Origin: Paraburkholderia sp. ZP32-5
GTDB lineage: Bacteria > Pseudomonadota > Gammaproteobacteria > Burkholderiales > Burkholderiaceae
Direction of reading: 5' to 3'
Length of the DNA stretch: 64,000 bases
NCBI RefSeq assembly: GCF_021390495.1
Contig: NZ_JAJEJP010000002.1
Coordinates: forward strand, 2,170,001 to 2,234,000
Each line of letters begins with the position of its first letter. The first letter of the stretch is position 1. The translations under genes were made by a program, and so were the position numbers. Under the pieces are notes generated by a model that was not told where the DNA came from, ran no database searches, and saw nothing but the letters and a program-made list of their open reading frames with translations. This document shows, in pieces, positions 54,617 through 62,765 of this stretch.

Positions 54617-56104
54617 TTACTTGCCGATCTGGTCGAGCCGCACGCCGGTCGTCTCGATCCGGAACAGCCACGTGACGACCGCGCCGAACAGCGACGTGAC
54701 GACGAGGCAGTACAGCAGCGTGCTGGTGCCGATGCTGACCAGCAGGATCGGGAACATGAACGCGGTCAGGATCGCGCCGATCTTGCCGACCGCCGCCGCG
54801 AAACCCGCACCCGCGCCACGAATCGCGGTCGGGAACACCTCGCCCGCGAGCAGGTAGGTCTGCGCATTCGGGCCGACGTTGGTCATGAAATTGAACAGCA
54901 TGAAGCCCGCGAAGATCAGCATCGTCTTCGTGCTGCCTTCGGCGTTGCCGGACAGCGCCGCGATGAACAGCCCCACCGCGCAGCCGATAAAACCGCCCAC
55001 CTGCAGTTTCACGCGGCCAACGCGGTCCGCAAGCATCACCGCGAACATGATCCCGACGATCAGCAGCGACGTGGTCAGCGCGGCACCCTTGGCCGCGAGA
55101 ATGTCGTTGGCGATCAGGTCGCTGACGCTGCGTACGTGATCGGGCTTGCTGCCGAGCGCGACCGCGAGAATCGTCGGCGTGAAGATGCCGATGCCGTAGG
55201 TGCCGAGATCCTGCAGGAACCACGGCGCCGACGAGAAGATCGTCGCGCGCAGGTTCTTGCGATTGAACAGTTGCAGAAACATCTTCGGACCGCCGTGGCT
55301 CTCGCCGGCTTCCGCCGCGACATGCAGCGAGATGTCGGCCGGGTAAGGCGGATTGCGGTGCAGCAGCCGGCGCGTGGCTTCCTCGGCCCGGTCGAGCTTG
55401 CCGCGCACATGCAGCCAGCTCGGGCTTTCGGTGATGAAGAAGCGGCCGACCGTCACGATCACCGCGGGGATGATCGCGGTCGCGTACATCCAGCGCCATG
55501 CTTCGAGCTGCGGCATGAACACCAGCACCAGATAGCCGATGCCGGTGCCGCCCAGCGCGCCGAGCGCCTGGAAGCCGAACGCCGCGAGCACCAGCTTGCC
55601 GCGGCTCGCGCTCGGGATGCTCTCGGAAATGATCATGTGCGCGGTCGGATAGTCGCAGCCGAGCGCGACGCCGAGGCCGAACAGGCTGATCACGAGCGAC
55701 GTGAAATTGCCGCAGACGGTAAGCAGCACGAGGAAGCAGCAGAACAGCACCATCTCGACGATGAACATGCGCTTGCGGCCGAAGTAATCGGACATGCCGC
55801 CGAGACCGAGCGCGCCGACCAGGATGCCGATCAGGCTGGCGGCCGACACAAGGCCGTTCTGTGCCGCGCCGATGCCGAACTCGCGCGAGATCAACGGCAG
55901 CGCGACACCCGTCATGAACACGACGAAGCCTTCGAAGAACTTGCCGGCCGCGGCCAGCGACCAGATCCGCCACTGCATCGCCGTCATCGGCGTGGACAGC
56001 AGCCGGGTACCGTCCGGCCAGACTGGGCATTCGTCGATGTATTCCTGCACGGATTTCGCGCTGCCCCGAGCCGCTGCGATAACCGTCGCCGTCTGATCCG
56101 CCAT
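54617..56104 (-). CDS. MFS transporter (sugar/phosphate-symporter type)
   Basis: 495 residues with twelve predicted helices. The amino end (VQEYIDECPVWPDGTRL) is cytoplasmic; family motifs include GGMSDYFGRKRMFIVEM and GVALGCDYPTAHMIISES, the second typical of Pho84-like and metabolite:H+ symporters. With the PstS-like gene directly downstream, phosphate or a phosphate-like anion is a plausible substrate, but many members carry organic acids. Placed among the TonB genes. Confidence 0.82.
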   Translation of the reverse strand: MADQTATVIAAARGSAKSVQEYIDECPVWPDGTRLLSTPMTAMQWRIWSLAAAGKFFEGFVVFMTGVALPLISREFGIGAAQNGLVSAASLIGILVGALGLGGMSDYFGRKRMFIVEMVLFCCFLVLLTVCGNFTSLVISLFGLGVALGCDYPTAHMIISESIPSASRGKLVLAAFGFQALGALGGTGIGYLVLVFMPQLEAWRWMYATAIIPAVIVTVGRFFITESPSWLHVRGKLDRAEEATRRLLHRNPPYPADISLHVAAEAGESHGGPKMFLQLFNRKNLRATIFSSAPWFLQDLGTYGIGIFTPTILAVALGSKPDHVRSVSDLIANDILAAKGAALTTSLLIVGIMFAVMLADRVGRVKLQVGGFIGCAVGLFIAALSGNAEGSTKTMLIFAGFMLFNFMTNVGPNAQTYLLAGEVFPTAIRGAGAGFAAAVGKIGAILTAFMFPILLVSIGTSTLLYCLVVTSLFGAVVTWLFRIETTGVRLDQIGK

Positions 56105-56300
56105 GTCAGGGATTCCTTTTGCTATTCGTCACTTGCGGTGCCGACCCGCCTCCGATCTCGCTGCCGCCGCGCGAGGTCATGCTGAAATCCACGCATCCGG
56201 TCAACCTGTCAGAGGAATCGAGCGAGAAGCCGATGCCGTGTCGCGACCCGTGCGGGCGCGACGAAGCGCATCGGTATCGAATTCTAGAAATCGATCGATG

Positions 56301-56317
56301 TCCTGTCTGTGACAGGA
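56301..56317. promoter_or_regulatory. Palindromic operator-like site upstream of MFS gene
   Basis: TCCTGTC-TGT-GACAGGA, seven-base arms, about 200 bp upstream of the MFS start, with single CCTGTC half-sites at 56205-56210 and 56334-56339 (inverted). The cluster suggests an operator. Confidence 0.45.
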
Positions 56318-56349
56318 AGGTTAGGGAATGTAAGACAGGCGGGTCAGCG

Positions 56350-56381
56350 CGTCATGGCGGTGCATCGGCGCCGCCATGACG
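56350..56381 (-). terminator. Long inverted repeat after the beta-propeller gene
   Basis: CGTCATGGCGG and CCGCCATGACG, eleven perfect pairs and a 10-nt loop, 60-90 nt after the stop. No T-run follows; probably a second, backup 3' structure. Confidence 0.5.
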
Positions 56382-56410
56382 TTGGACCAGGTTGGACCCA
56401 AGGTTGGACC
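56381..56410. repeat. Triple GTTGGACC direct repeat
   Basis: GTTGGACC occurs at 56381, 56391 and 56403, spacing 10 and 12 bp, between the two hairpins. Confidence 0.6.
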
Positions 56411-56431
56411 CGGCACCGGCGCGGGTGCCGG
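56410..56431 (-). terminator. Hairpin directly after the beta-propeller stop
   Basis: CCGGCACC and GGTGCCGG, eight pairs with a 6-nt loop, beginning about 10 nt after the stop codon. Likely 3' end structure of the message. Confidence 0.5.
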
Positions 56432-56440
56432 CAGGTTCGC

Positions 56441-57574
56441 TCAATGCGATTCGATCGAGCCGTCGCTATGCGGGTAGGTGACGATGCCCCATGCAAGCGG
56501 CAACTCGCCGATCTGCTTGATCGGCTGATAGCTCTTCGCGTCGAGCACATAGACCGCGTCGGAGCGGCCGCACGCGACCATCAGCTTCGAGCCGTCCGGC
56601 GTGAAACTGAAGTGCCAGCAACGCTGACCGACCGGTACGTCGGCGATATGTTCGTATGTGTGGCCATCGAACACCTGCACCGCCTTGTCGCGCGCCGCCG
56701 CAACGAAAAGCCGCTGGCCGTCGGGGCCGAACGCGACGCCGTAGGGGCCGAGCTTGGTGTCGACGGTCTTCGCGACCTGGAACGTATGCGCGTCGATCAG
56801 AACGAACTTGCTCAGCGACTCCAGCGTGACCACGTAGTACTTGCCATCCGGCGACAGGCGGATGCCGCGCGGCCGTCCGCCGGCCGCGAGCTTCACCGTG
56901 CGGATCGGCGCGCCGGTGCGCGCGTGATACACCGACACCGTGTCGTCGCCTTCGTTGGTGACCAGCATCTCCTGACCGTCGCGCGAGAACTCGATGCCTT
57001 CGGTTTCGTGACCGCTCGTCACCGAGCGGATCACACGCCAGTCTTTCATATCGACGATCGCGATTTCGGCCGGCGGCTTGTTCGCATCGTCATCGTCGCC
57101 GCCGGGTTTGCCGTCCGCCGCCTTGGCGTCGGGTTTTCCATCGGGTTTGCCGTCCGGCTTCGCTCCCGGCGGGCCGCCGTCTTCGCCGGGTTCGTAGGTC
57201 ACGTACGCGTAGCCGTTATGCACGCGCACATACTCCGGGTTCTTGCCGATCTTCACGCGTTTGACGACCTTGCCGGTGGCCGTATCGATCACCGCGAGGT
57301 CGTTGGTGTTCTTGTTGGCGACCAGCAAACGGGTGCCGTTTGCGTTCAGGCTCAGGCCGCGCGGGCCGTCGGCACCGACCGGAAAGGTCTGCGCGAGCGT
57401 CATCTGATCGAGATCGATCACGCCGACGCCGGCCTTCTCGCTCGTCACATAGGCAAGCGGCGCGGCGGCCGCATGCGCGGCGCTCGCGGCCAGCACGAGC
57501 GCGCCGGCTATTGCGAGGCCATAGCGTGGTTTCGGGGTGGACATGCTGCGGGTGGGAATCCGTGTCTCCGGCAT
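56441..57574 (-). CDS. Periplasmic YVTN beta-propeller protein (PQQ-associated)
   Basis: 377 residues from the first ATG; Met11 (57544) directly before the signal peptide is the likelier start. Repeats such as TRLLVANKNTNDLAVIDTAT, QEMLVTNEGDDTVSVYHA and QRLFVAAARDKAVQVFDG make a seven-bladed propeller like those encoded near PQQ-dependent dehydrogenases. Between blades 2 and 3 it has an unusual insert (residues about 130-168) of Pro-Asp-Gly-Lys repeats ending in GGDDDD. Function unknown; divergent from tonB. Confidence 0.8.
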   Translation of the reverse strand: MPETRIPTRSMSTPKPRYGLAIAGALVLAASAAHAAAAPLAYVTSEKAGVGVIDLDQMTLAQTFPVGADGPRGLSLNANGTRLLVANKNTNDLAVIDTATGKVVKRVKIGKNPEYVRVHNGYAYVTYEPGEDGGPPGAKPDGKPDGKPDAKAADGKPGGDDDDANKPPAEIAIVDMKDWRVIRSVTSGHETEGIEFSRDGQEMLVTNEGDDTVSVYHARTGAPIRTVKLAAGGRPRGIRLSPDGKYYVVTLESLSKFVLIDAHTFQVAKTVDTKLGPYGVAFGPDGQRLFVAAARDKAVQVFDGHTYEHIADVPVGQRCWHFSFTPDGSKLMVACGRSDAVYVLDAKSYQPIKQIGELPLAWGIVTYPHSDGSIESH

Positions 57575-57667
57575 TGTTGTACTCCGTGTTGAAATCGCGG
57601 CGCGCGATGATTCGCGTCATCCATTCAAAGTAGCCCACCGGGCGATTGTTTGACAACGCGGATCGGG

Positions 57668-57682
57668 CGGGAGAATTTCCCG
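57668..57682. promoter_or_regulatory. CGGGA-N5-TCCCG dyad upstream of tonB
   Basis: CGGGA-GAATT-TCCCG, same arms and spacing as the site before the TonB-dependent receptor (50934-50948). It lies about 75 bp before the tonB start and about 95 bp before the beta-propeller gene, so it could serve both. Confidence 0.5.
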
Positions 57683-57755
57683 AATTGACGCAGCCCGCCC
57701 GGCGCGGGTTCTAAAACGCCAGGCACGGGGTGACAATGACCTCGGAGGTGCAGTG

Positions 57756-58523
57756 ATGCAAACCGCCATGGCAAACCGCGCAAACGCTATGCATGCCGCG
57801 ACCGGCTACCGGCGCGCGGGCATCGTGCTGGGCGCCGTGATCGCTGCGCATCTGGCGTTGCTCGCGCTGATGCTGGTGGCGCGCGATAGAACCATCGAGC
57901 GCATCGTCGAACCGCGCACGATCACGGCACTGCTGTTGAGCCCCGAGCCCGCACCCGCAACGCCCGCGCCCGCGCCTGTCGCCGCGCCACCCACGCCGGC
58001 ACCGCGCGCCGCTGTCATTCCGCCGACACCGCCCGCCGCCCGTCCGCCCGTGCGCGTCAAACCGGCGCCGCCGCGCCCACATGTCGCGCGCAGTGAGCCG
58101 ACGCCCGCGCCGGTCCCTGCGCCCGAAAGCACGGCGCAGCCCACTGCCGCGCCGCCGGTGTCGGCTCCCGCTGCCGCGCCTGCTGCTGCCCCGTCGACGA
58201 CGCCCGCCCCCGCGGTCCAAGCCGCCGCGCCCGCGTCGACCGAGCCGAGGAACGTATCGCATGTCGATTGCTCGATTCCGAAGCCCGACTATCCGGACAT
58301 CTCGAAGCGGCGCCGCGAAAACGGCACGGCCGTCGTGCGTTTCGTGGTCGGGCTCACCGGACGGATCGAAACCGCGCAACTGCAAAAGAGCAGCGGCTAC
58401 GACCGCCTGAACGACGCCGCGCTCGCCGCCGTCCAGGCTGGCACCTGCCGGCCCTACCGCGAAAACGGCACGGCGGTGCGCGCCGCGTATTCGCAGTCGT
58501 TCGTGTTCGGGCTGAGCGAGTGA
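57756..58523 (+). CDS. tonB: TonB energy-transducing protein
   Basis: 255 residues from ATG 57756 (GGAGG 7 nt upstream; GTG 57753 is also open). One membrane helix (about residues 22-43), a Pro/Ala-rich periplasm-spanning region (about 55-165) and a TonB carboxy-terminal domain (PKPDYPDISKRRRENGTAVV onward). It couples the inner-membrane ExbB-ExbD motor to outer-membrane receptors. It heads tonB-exbB-exbD. Confidence 0.93.
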   Translation: MQTAMANRANAMHAATGYRRAGIVLGAVIAAHLALLALMLVARDRTIERIVEPRTITALLLSPEPAPATPAPAPVAAPPTPAPRAAVIPPTPPAARPPVRVKPAPPRPHVARSEPTPAPVPAPESTAQPTAAPPVSAPAAAPAAAPSTTPAPAVQAAAPASTEPRNVSHVDCSIPKPDYPDISKRRRENGTAVVRFVVGLTGRIETAQLQKSSGYDRLNDAALAAVQAGTCRPYRENGTAVRAAYSQSFVFGLSE

Positions 58524-58599
58524 GCCGGCATCGATGAATGAGCACCCGGCGCTACGCGCCGATCAAAGGACCACGAATCACAGAACGAAGGAAACAGTC

Positions 58600-59361
58600 A
58601 TGCAACACTACGGAATCGCAAACGTCTGGCAATCGGGCGATCTCGTCACGCGCTGCATTCTGAGCGTGCTCGTCATCATGTCGGTGATGTCGTGGACGGT
58701 GATCATCGTCAAGCTGTTGCAGGTGATACGCCTGCGCCGAGTGACCCGCCAAAGCGATGCGCGCTTCTGGAGCGCGGATCGCTTCGACGACGGCCTGCGC
58801 AGCCTCGGCCATCCGGACACGGACCCGCGCGACAATCCGCTGCTCGCGCTCGCGTTGGCCGGCCATGAAGCGGCCACGCATCACCGGCAAACGCAGCAGC
58901 ATCTGCACGACCGCATCGACGTGTCCGACTGGATCACGCGGCGTCTGCAGGACACGATGGACGAAACGATCGCGCGGCTGCAAAGCGGCCTCGCGATTCT
59001 CGCGTCGATCGGCAGCACCGCGCCTTTCGTCGGACTGTTCGGCACCGTGTGGGGCATCTATCACGCGCTGATCGTGATCGGCGAGACCGGCCAGACGTCG
59101 ATCGATCACGTCGCGGGGCCGGTCGGCGAATCGCTGATCATGACCGCGTTCGGCCTGTTCGTCGCGATTCCGGCGGTGCTCGGCTACAACGGACTGGCGC
59201 GCGCGAACCGCACGATCGTCGCGCGCCTGAAGCGCTTCGCGCACGGTCTGCACGCGTACTTCGTGACCGGCTCGCAATTGCCGTCGAGCGCGGGCCCGCA
59301 GATGCGCGTCGTGCCGCGCAACGGCAACACAACCCGCGACGGAGACCTCGGATGGCAATGA
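58600..59361 (+). CDS. exbB: ExbB proton-channel protein
   Basis: 253 residues from ATG 58600 with GAAGGA upstream. MotA/TolQ/ExbB fold: first helix LVTRCILSVLVIMSVMSWTV, later GLAILASIGSTAPFVGLFGTVWG and ESLIMTAFGLFVAIPAVLGY. It forms the channel that energises TonB. It overlaps exbD by 10 bp. Confidence 0.95.
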   Translation: MQHYGIANVWQSGDLVTRCILSVLVIMSVMSWTVIIVKLLQVIRLRRVTRQSDARFWSADRFDDGLRSLGHPDTDPRDNPLLALALAGHEAATHHRQTQQHLHDRIDVSDWITRRLQDTMDETIARLQSGLAILASIGSTAPFVGLFGTVWGIYHALIVIGETGQTSIDHVAGPVGESLIMTAFGLFVAIPAVLGYNGLARANRTIVARLKRFAHGLHAYFVTGSQLPSSAGPQMRVVPRNGNTTRDGDLGWQ

Positions 59362-59774
59362 CACCCTTCTCCGACGACGACGATCAAGGTCTGATGAACG
59401 AGATCAACATGACGCCGCTCGTCGACGTGATGCTGGTTCTGCTGATCATCTTTCTCGTCACGATTCCCGCGATGCAGCATGCGGTCAAAATCGATCTGCC
59501 GCATGCGAGCAGCCAGCCCGAAGCGGTCAAACCCGCGCACGTCGATGTCGCGGTGCAGGCGGACGGTTCGATTCTGTGGGACGGTCAGCCGGTCAGCGAC
59601 GACGGTTTGCGCGCGCGCATCGCTCAGGCCGCGCTTGCCACGCCGCAGCCGGAGCTGCATCTGCGCGCCGATCGCAAGGTGCCGTATGAACGGGTGGCCG
59701 CGGTGATGTCGGCTGCGCAGAGCGGCGGGCTGACGAAGATGGGGTTCGTGACGAATCCGCAGCCGGGGAAATAA
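59352..59774 (+). CDS. exbD: ExbD proton-channel protein
   Basis: 140 residues. The single helix NEINMTPLVDVMLVLLIIFL carries the essential membrane Asp (about residue 25). The periplasmic domain follows the family (AVQADGSILWDGQPVS). Last gene of the tonB operon; start ATG 59352 lies inside the exbB end. Confidence 0.95.
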   Translation: MAMTPFSDDDDQGLMNEINMTPLVDVMLVLLIIFLVTIPAMQHAVKIDLPHASSQPEAVKPAHVDVAVQADGSILWDGQPVSDDGLRARIAQAALATPQPELHLRADRKVPYERVAAVMSAAQSGGLTKMGFVTNPQPGK

Positions 59775-59864
59775 CGTCGCGCGGCTTGATGCACTTAAAG
59801 AGCGGCTTATCCGCGGCGAAAGAATCTCTGAATTCAAATCGGCGGACGGCTCGGCTATCGTGGT

Positions 59865-59880
59865 GCGTGTCTGAACACGC
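59865..59880 (+). terminator. Hairpin between exbD and cbbY
   Basis: GCGTGT-CTGA-ACACGC, six pairs, no T-run. It may end the exbD message or lie in the cbbY leader. Confidence 0.3.
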
Positions 59881-59904
59881 GAATCACAGGCCAGGGACCG
59901 GACG

Positions 59905-60717
59905 ATGCACACGCCGCTGCAAGCTCTTATTTTCGACGTCGACGGCACGCTCGCCGACACCGAGACCGCGCATCTGCATGCATTCAATGCTGCGTTCGCG
60001 GAAGCCGGGCTCGACTGGTGCTGGGACCAAGCGCTCTATACGCGGTTGCTGAAAGTGGCCGGCGGCAAGGAGCGTCTGTTGCACTACTGGCGCACGATCG
60101 AGTGGGAGGAAGCCGAAGGCGTGCGGGCACTCGAAGTCGTCGACGCATTGCACGCGTTGAAAACCCGCCACTACACCGAGCGAATGCGCGGCACCGGCTT
60201 GCCGTTGCGTCCCGGTATAGTGCGTCTGTTCGATGAAGCGCACGCGGCCGGCATCCGCCTGGCCATCGCGACGACCACGACGCCGGCCAATCTCGACGCA
60301 TTGCTGCAAGCGCATTTCGGCATGCACTGGCGCACGCGCTTCGCGGTCATCGGCGATGCCGGCACTACGCGCGCGAAGAAGCCCGCCCCCGACGTCTATC
60401 ACGACGTGCTAGCACAACTCGATCTGCCGGCGGCGGCGTGCCTCGCATTCGAGGACTCCGGCAATGGCCTGCTCGCGGCGCTTGGCGCACGCGTGCCGAC
60501 CATCGTCACGCCGACCGCGTACACGTCGCGCGATTGCTTCGACGGTTCGCTCGCCGTGCTGCCTCATCTCGGCGATCCGCACACGCCGCTGGTTCAGCCG
60601 GTGCGCGGCGAACCGCATCGCTGGATCGATCTGACGACACTGCGCCGCTGGCGTCGCGACGCCATCCATCAAGCCGAGCCGGCCGCACAGAGTCCATTGA
60701 ACGCGAGCGCGCAATGA
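59905..60717 (+). CDS. cbbY: CbbY-type HAD phosphatase
   Basis: 270 residues. HAD motif I is [16 protein letters not shown] (Asp about residues 11 and 13), motif [11 protein letters not shown], motif III Lys in [11 protein letters not shown] and motif [13 protein letters not shown]. CbbY removes the phosphate from xylulose-1,5-bisphosphate, a RuBisCO misfire product that blocks the enzyme. It is separated from the cbb operon by 27 kb and overlaps the next phosphatase by ATGA. Confidence 0.88.
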   Translation: MHTPLQALIFDVDGTLADTETAHLHAFNAAFAEAGLDWCWDQALYTRLLKVAGGKERLLHYWRTIEWEEAEGVRALEVVDALHALKTRHYTERMRGTGLPLRPGIVRLFDEAHAAGIRLAIATTTTPANLDALLQAHFGMHWRTRFAVIGDAGTTRAKKPAPDVYHDVLAQLDLPAAACLAFEDSGNGLLAALGARVPTIVTPTAYTSRDCFDGSLAVLPHLGDPHTPLVQPVRGEPHRWIDLTTLRRWRRDAIHQAEPAAQSPLNASAQ

Positions 60718-61439
60718 CCACGAACCTGCACCACGACGCACTGTTGATCGATCTCGACGGCACGATGGTCGATACCGCGCCCGATATCGTCGCGGCAGTC
60801 AGCCGCATGCTGACGGACCTCGGCGCGACGCCGTTGCCGTTCGATACGGTGGCCGGCTTCATCGGTAAAGGCGTGCGCAATCTGGTGCGGCGTTCGCTGG
60901 AAACCGCGGGCATCGGCGAGTGGTTCGATATCGACCATGCGCAGCCGATGTTCGAGCGCCACTATGCGGCGACCAACGGCCGACTGGGCCGCGTGTTTCC
61001 GGGTGTGATGGCCGGATTGCACGCGTTGCGGCAACGCGGATATCGCTGCGCGTGCGTGACCAACAAGCCGCAAGCGCTCGCGGCGTCGCTGCTGGAGATG
61101 ACTGGCCTCGCCGCCTATCTGGAGGTGCTGGTTGCGGGCGACATGCTCGCGAGCATGAAGCCGTCGCCCGAACCGCTGTGGCACGCGTGCCGTCTGCTCG
61201 ATGCCGACCCCACGCATTGCACGCTGATCGGCGATTCCGCCGTCGATGTCGCGGCGGCACGCGCCGCCGGTGTGCCGGTGGTTCTCGTCAGTTACGGCTA
61301 CGGTGGCGACGGTGGCGCCAACGCATTACGTGGCGATGCGCTGATTGACTCGTTCGAAGCGTTGCCGGCGATTCTCACTGCGTGGCGACAAGGTGCAAAG
61401 GCGAACGCGGGAGCGGAAACGAATTCGCCCGCGAAATAA
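60714..61439 (+). CDS. gph: Phosphoglycolate phosphatase (CbbZ/Gph)
   Basis: 241 residues. HAD motif [16 protein letters not shown], Lys in [12 protein letters not shown] and motif [18 protein letters not shown]. The enzyme hydrolyses 2-phosphoglycolate formed when RuBisCO reacts with oxygen. Coupled to cbbY by ATGA; the pair forms a RuBisCO repair/clearing operon. Chromosomal Gph serves DNA repair as well, so a general role is also possible. Confidence 0.88.
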   Translation: MTTNLHHDALLIDLDGTMVDTAPDIVAAVSRMLTDLGATPLPFDTVAGFIGKGVRNLVRRSLETAGIGEWFDIDHAQPMFERHYAATNGRLGRVFPGVMAGLHALRQRGYRCACVTNKPQALAASLLEMTGLAAYLEVLVAGDMLASMKPSPEPLWHACRLLDADPTHCTLIGDSAVDVAAARAAGVPVVLVSYGYGGDGGANALRGDALIDSFEALPAILTAWRQGAKANAGAETNSPAK

Positions 61440-61469
61440 GCGCCTTCCCATCGCCGCGCAATCGCACCG

Positions 61470-62135
61470 CTATCCCGCCGACAGCAACCCCGCCACGTGT
61501 GCCGACTTCGTCTGCACCGCGATATCTTTCGCGGTCATGCCGCGGTTGTCCTTCAACGCCTGGTTCGCGCCATGCGCGAGCAGAAACTGCGCGGTCTCCT
61601 CGCGATCGTAGCCCGCCGCCCACATCAGCGCGGTCAGATCGTTCTTGTAGATCCGGTTCACATCGATGCCGGCGTCGAGCAATTTGCCGACGACCTTCGT
61701 TTGCCCCTGCCCCGCCGCGTATTCCATCGCGGTCTTGCCGACCCGGTCGGTCGCGAGCGGATCGGCGCCATGCGCGAGCAGCAACGCGACGATGTCGTCG
61801 AAGCCGCCGTACGCGGCGGCCATCAACGGCGTGACGCCCGGCGCGCTCGCATGTTGCACGTTCGCGCCGTGCTCGATCAGCGTTTGCGCCATCGCGGTAT
61901 CGCCCTTCTTGCACGCGGTGATCAGCGCGGTGTCGCCGATCCGGTTCATCGCGTCGACCGACGCGCCGCGTTGCAATGCAGCGAGCAGCGACGGCTGGTC
62001 GTCGTCTTTCGCGGCGGCCAGCAGTTGCCGGTTGGTCTCCCCCTGATCCTGCGCCGCCGCGGGCCCGCATACGCCGCATAAAGCGGCGCATGCGACGGCC
62101 AGCGCGAGCGGGCGCAGCAACGTTGCTTTGGTCAT
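61470..62135 (-). CDS. Exported ankyrin-repeat protein
   Basis: 221 residues with a signal peptide (to about residue 28, GPAAAQ) and five ankyrin-type repeats (GDTALITACKKGDTAMAQTL, GVTPLMAAAYGGFDDIVALL, DLTALMWAAGYDREETAQFL). Ankyrin proteins of this type occur next to periplasmic cytochromes and PQQ dehydrogenases, possibly as protein-protein adaptors. It follows the di-haem cytochrome gene by 12 bp, so it is in the same operon as the truncated alcohol dehydrogenase. Confidence 0.8.
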   Translation of the reverse strand: MTKATLLRPLALAVACAALCGVCGPAAAQDQGETNRQLLAAAKDDDQPSLLAALQRGASVDAMNRIGDTALITACKKGDTAMAQTLIEHGANVQHASAPGVTPLMAAAYGGFDDIVALLLAHGADPLATDRVGKTAMEYAAGQGQTKVVGKLLDAGIDVNRIYKNDLTALMWAAGYDREETAQFLLAHGANQALKDNRGMTAKDIAVQTKSAHVAGLLSAG

Positions 62136-62147
62136 GTCTGCTCCGTG

Positions 62148-62765
62148 CTACTGCAGATTGTTGATATAGGCGGCCAGATTGCGAATGTCTTCGTCGCTCA
62201 GGTTGCGCGTCACGCTGGCCATATTGCCCGCGTCGTTGGTCCGGGTGTGCGAGCGGAAGTCCTGCAACTGCTTGACGATGTACTGATACTGCTGACCGGC
62301 TACGCGCGGAATCTCGTTCTGTCCGGAGAAGCCGCCCAGGTGGCACATCGTGCACAGCACCTCGGCGGCTTTCTTGCGGCCCGCCTCGATGCTCGCGCCA
62401 TCCGCGTTGTACGGCACCGGCACGAGCTTTTGCGCGGCGAAGTAATCGGCGAGATCCTGCATGTCCTCGCGCGACAAGTTCGCCGCCATCGGCGACATGC
62501 GCGGATCGCTGCGGCGTCCTTCCTTGAAGTCTTTCAGCTGAAGGTACAGATAGCGCGAGGTCTGCCCGGCCAGAATCGGATAGTCCGGCGTCGTCGAATT
62601 ACCCATCGGACCATGACAGGCCACGCACACCTGCGCTTTTGCCTTGCCTGCCTCGGCGTCGGCGCACGCGCTCGACGGCAGCCCCGCGACGGCCAGCCAG
62701 CCGCCCAGCAGGGCCATCCATAGTGCGCGCGTCGAACCCAGCGTTACCCGTAGCGCTGGCCTCAT
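62148..62765 (-). CDS. Di-haem cytochrome c (c4-like)
   Basis: 205 residues with a signal peptide (to about residue 36). Two haem sites: CVACH (47-51) and CTMCH (138-142), in two similar halves as in cytochrome c4. It overlaps the PQQ dehydrogenase stop by ATGA, and so is likely its electron acceptor in the periplasm. Confidence 0.9.
   Translation of the reverse strand: MRPALRVTLGSTRALWMALLGGWLAVAGLPSSACADAEAGKAKAQVCVACHGPMGNSTTPDYPILAGQTSRYLYLQLKDFKEGRRSDPRMSPMAANLSREDMQDLADYFAAQKLVPVPYNADGASIEAGRKKAAEVLCTMCHLGGFSGQNEIPRVAGQQYQYIVKQLQDFRSHTRTNDAGNMASVTRNLSDEDIRNLAAYINNLQ

Larger units (their letters stand above)
56105..56440. other. Intergenic region between the MFS and beta-propeller genes
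   Basis: 336 bp without a gene. Next to the beta-propeller stop are two hairpins (56410-56431, 56350-56381) and three GTTGGACC copies (56381, 56391, 56403). Nearer the MFS gene is a palindrome TCCTGTC-TGT-GACAGGA (56301-56317) with extra half-sites at 56205 and 56334. Confidence 0.6.

Noticed and set aside
53469..56030. Single open frame suggesting a fusion of PstS-like protein with an 850-residue product
   Set aside because: The upstream part is an off-frame reading of the MFS gene; the PstS-like gene has its own start and signal peptide at 54536.
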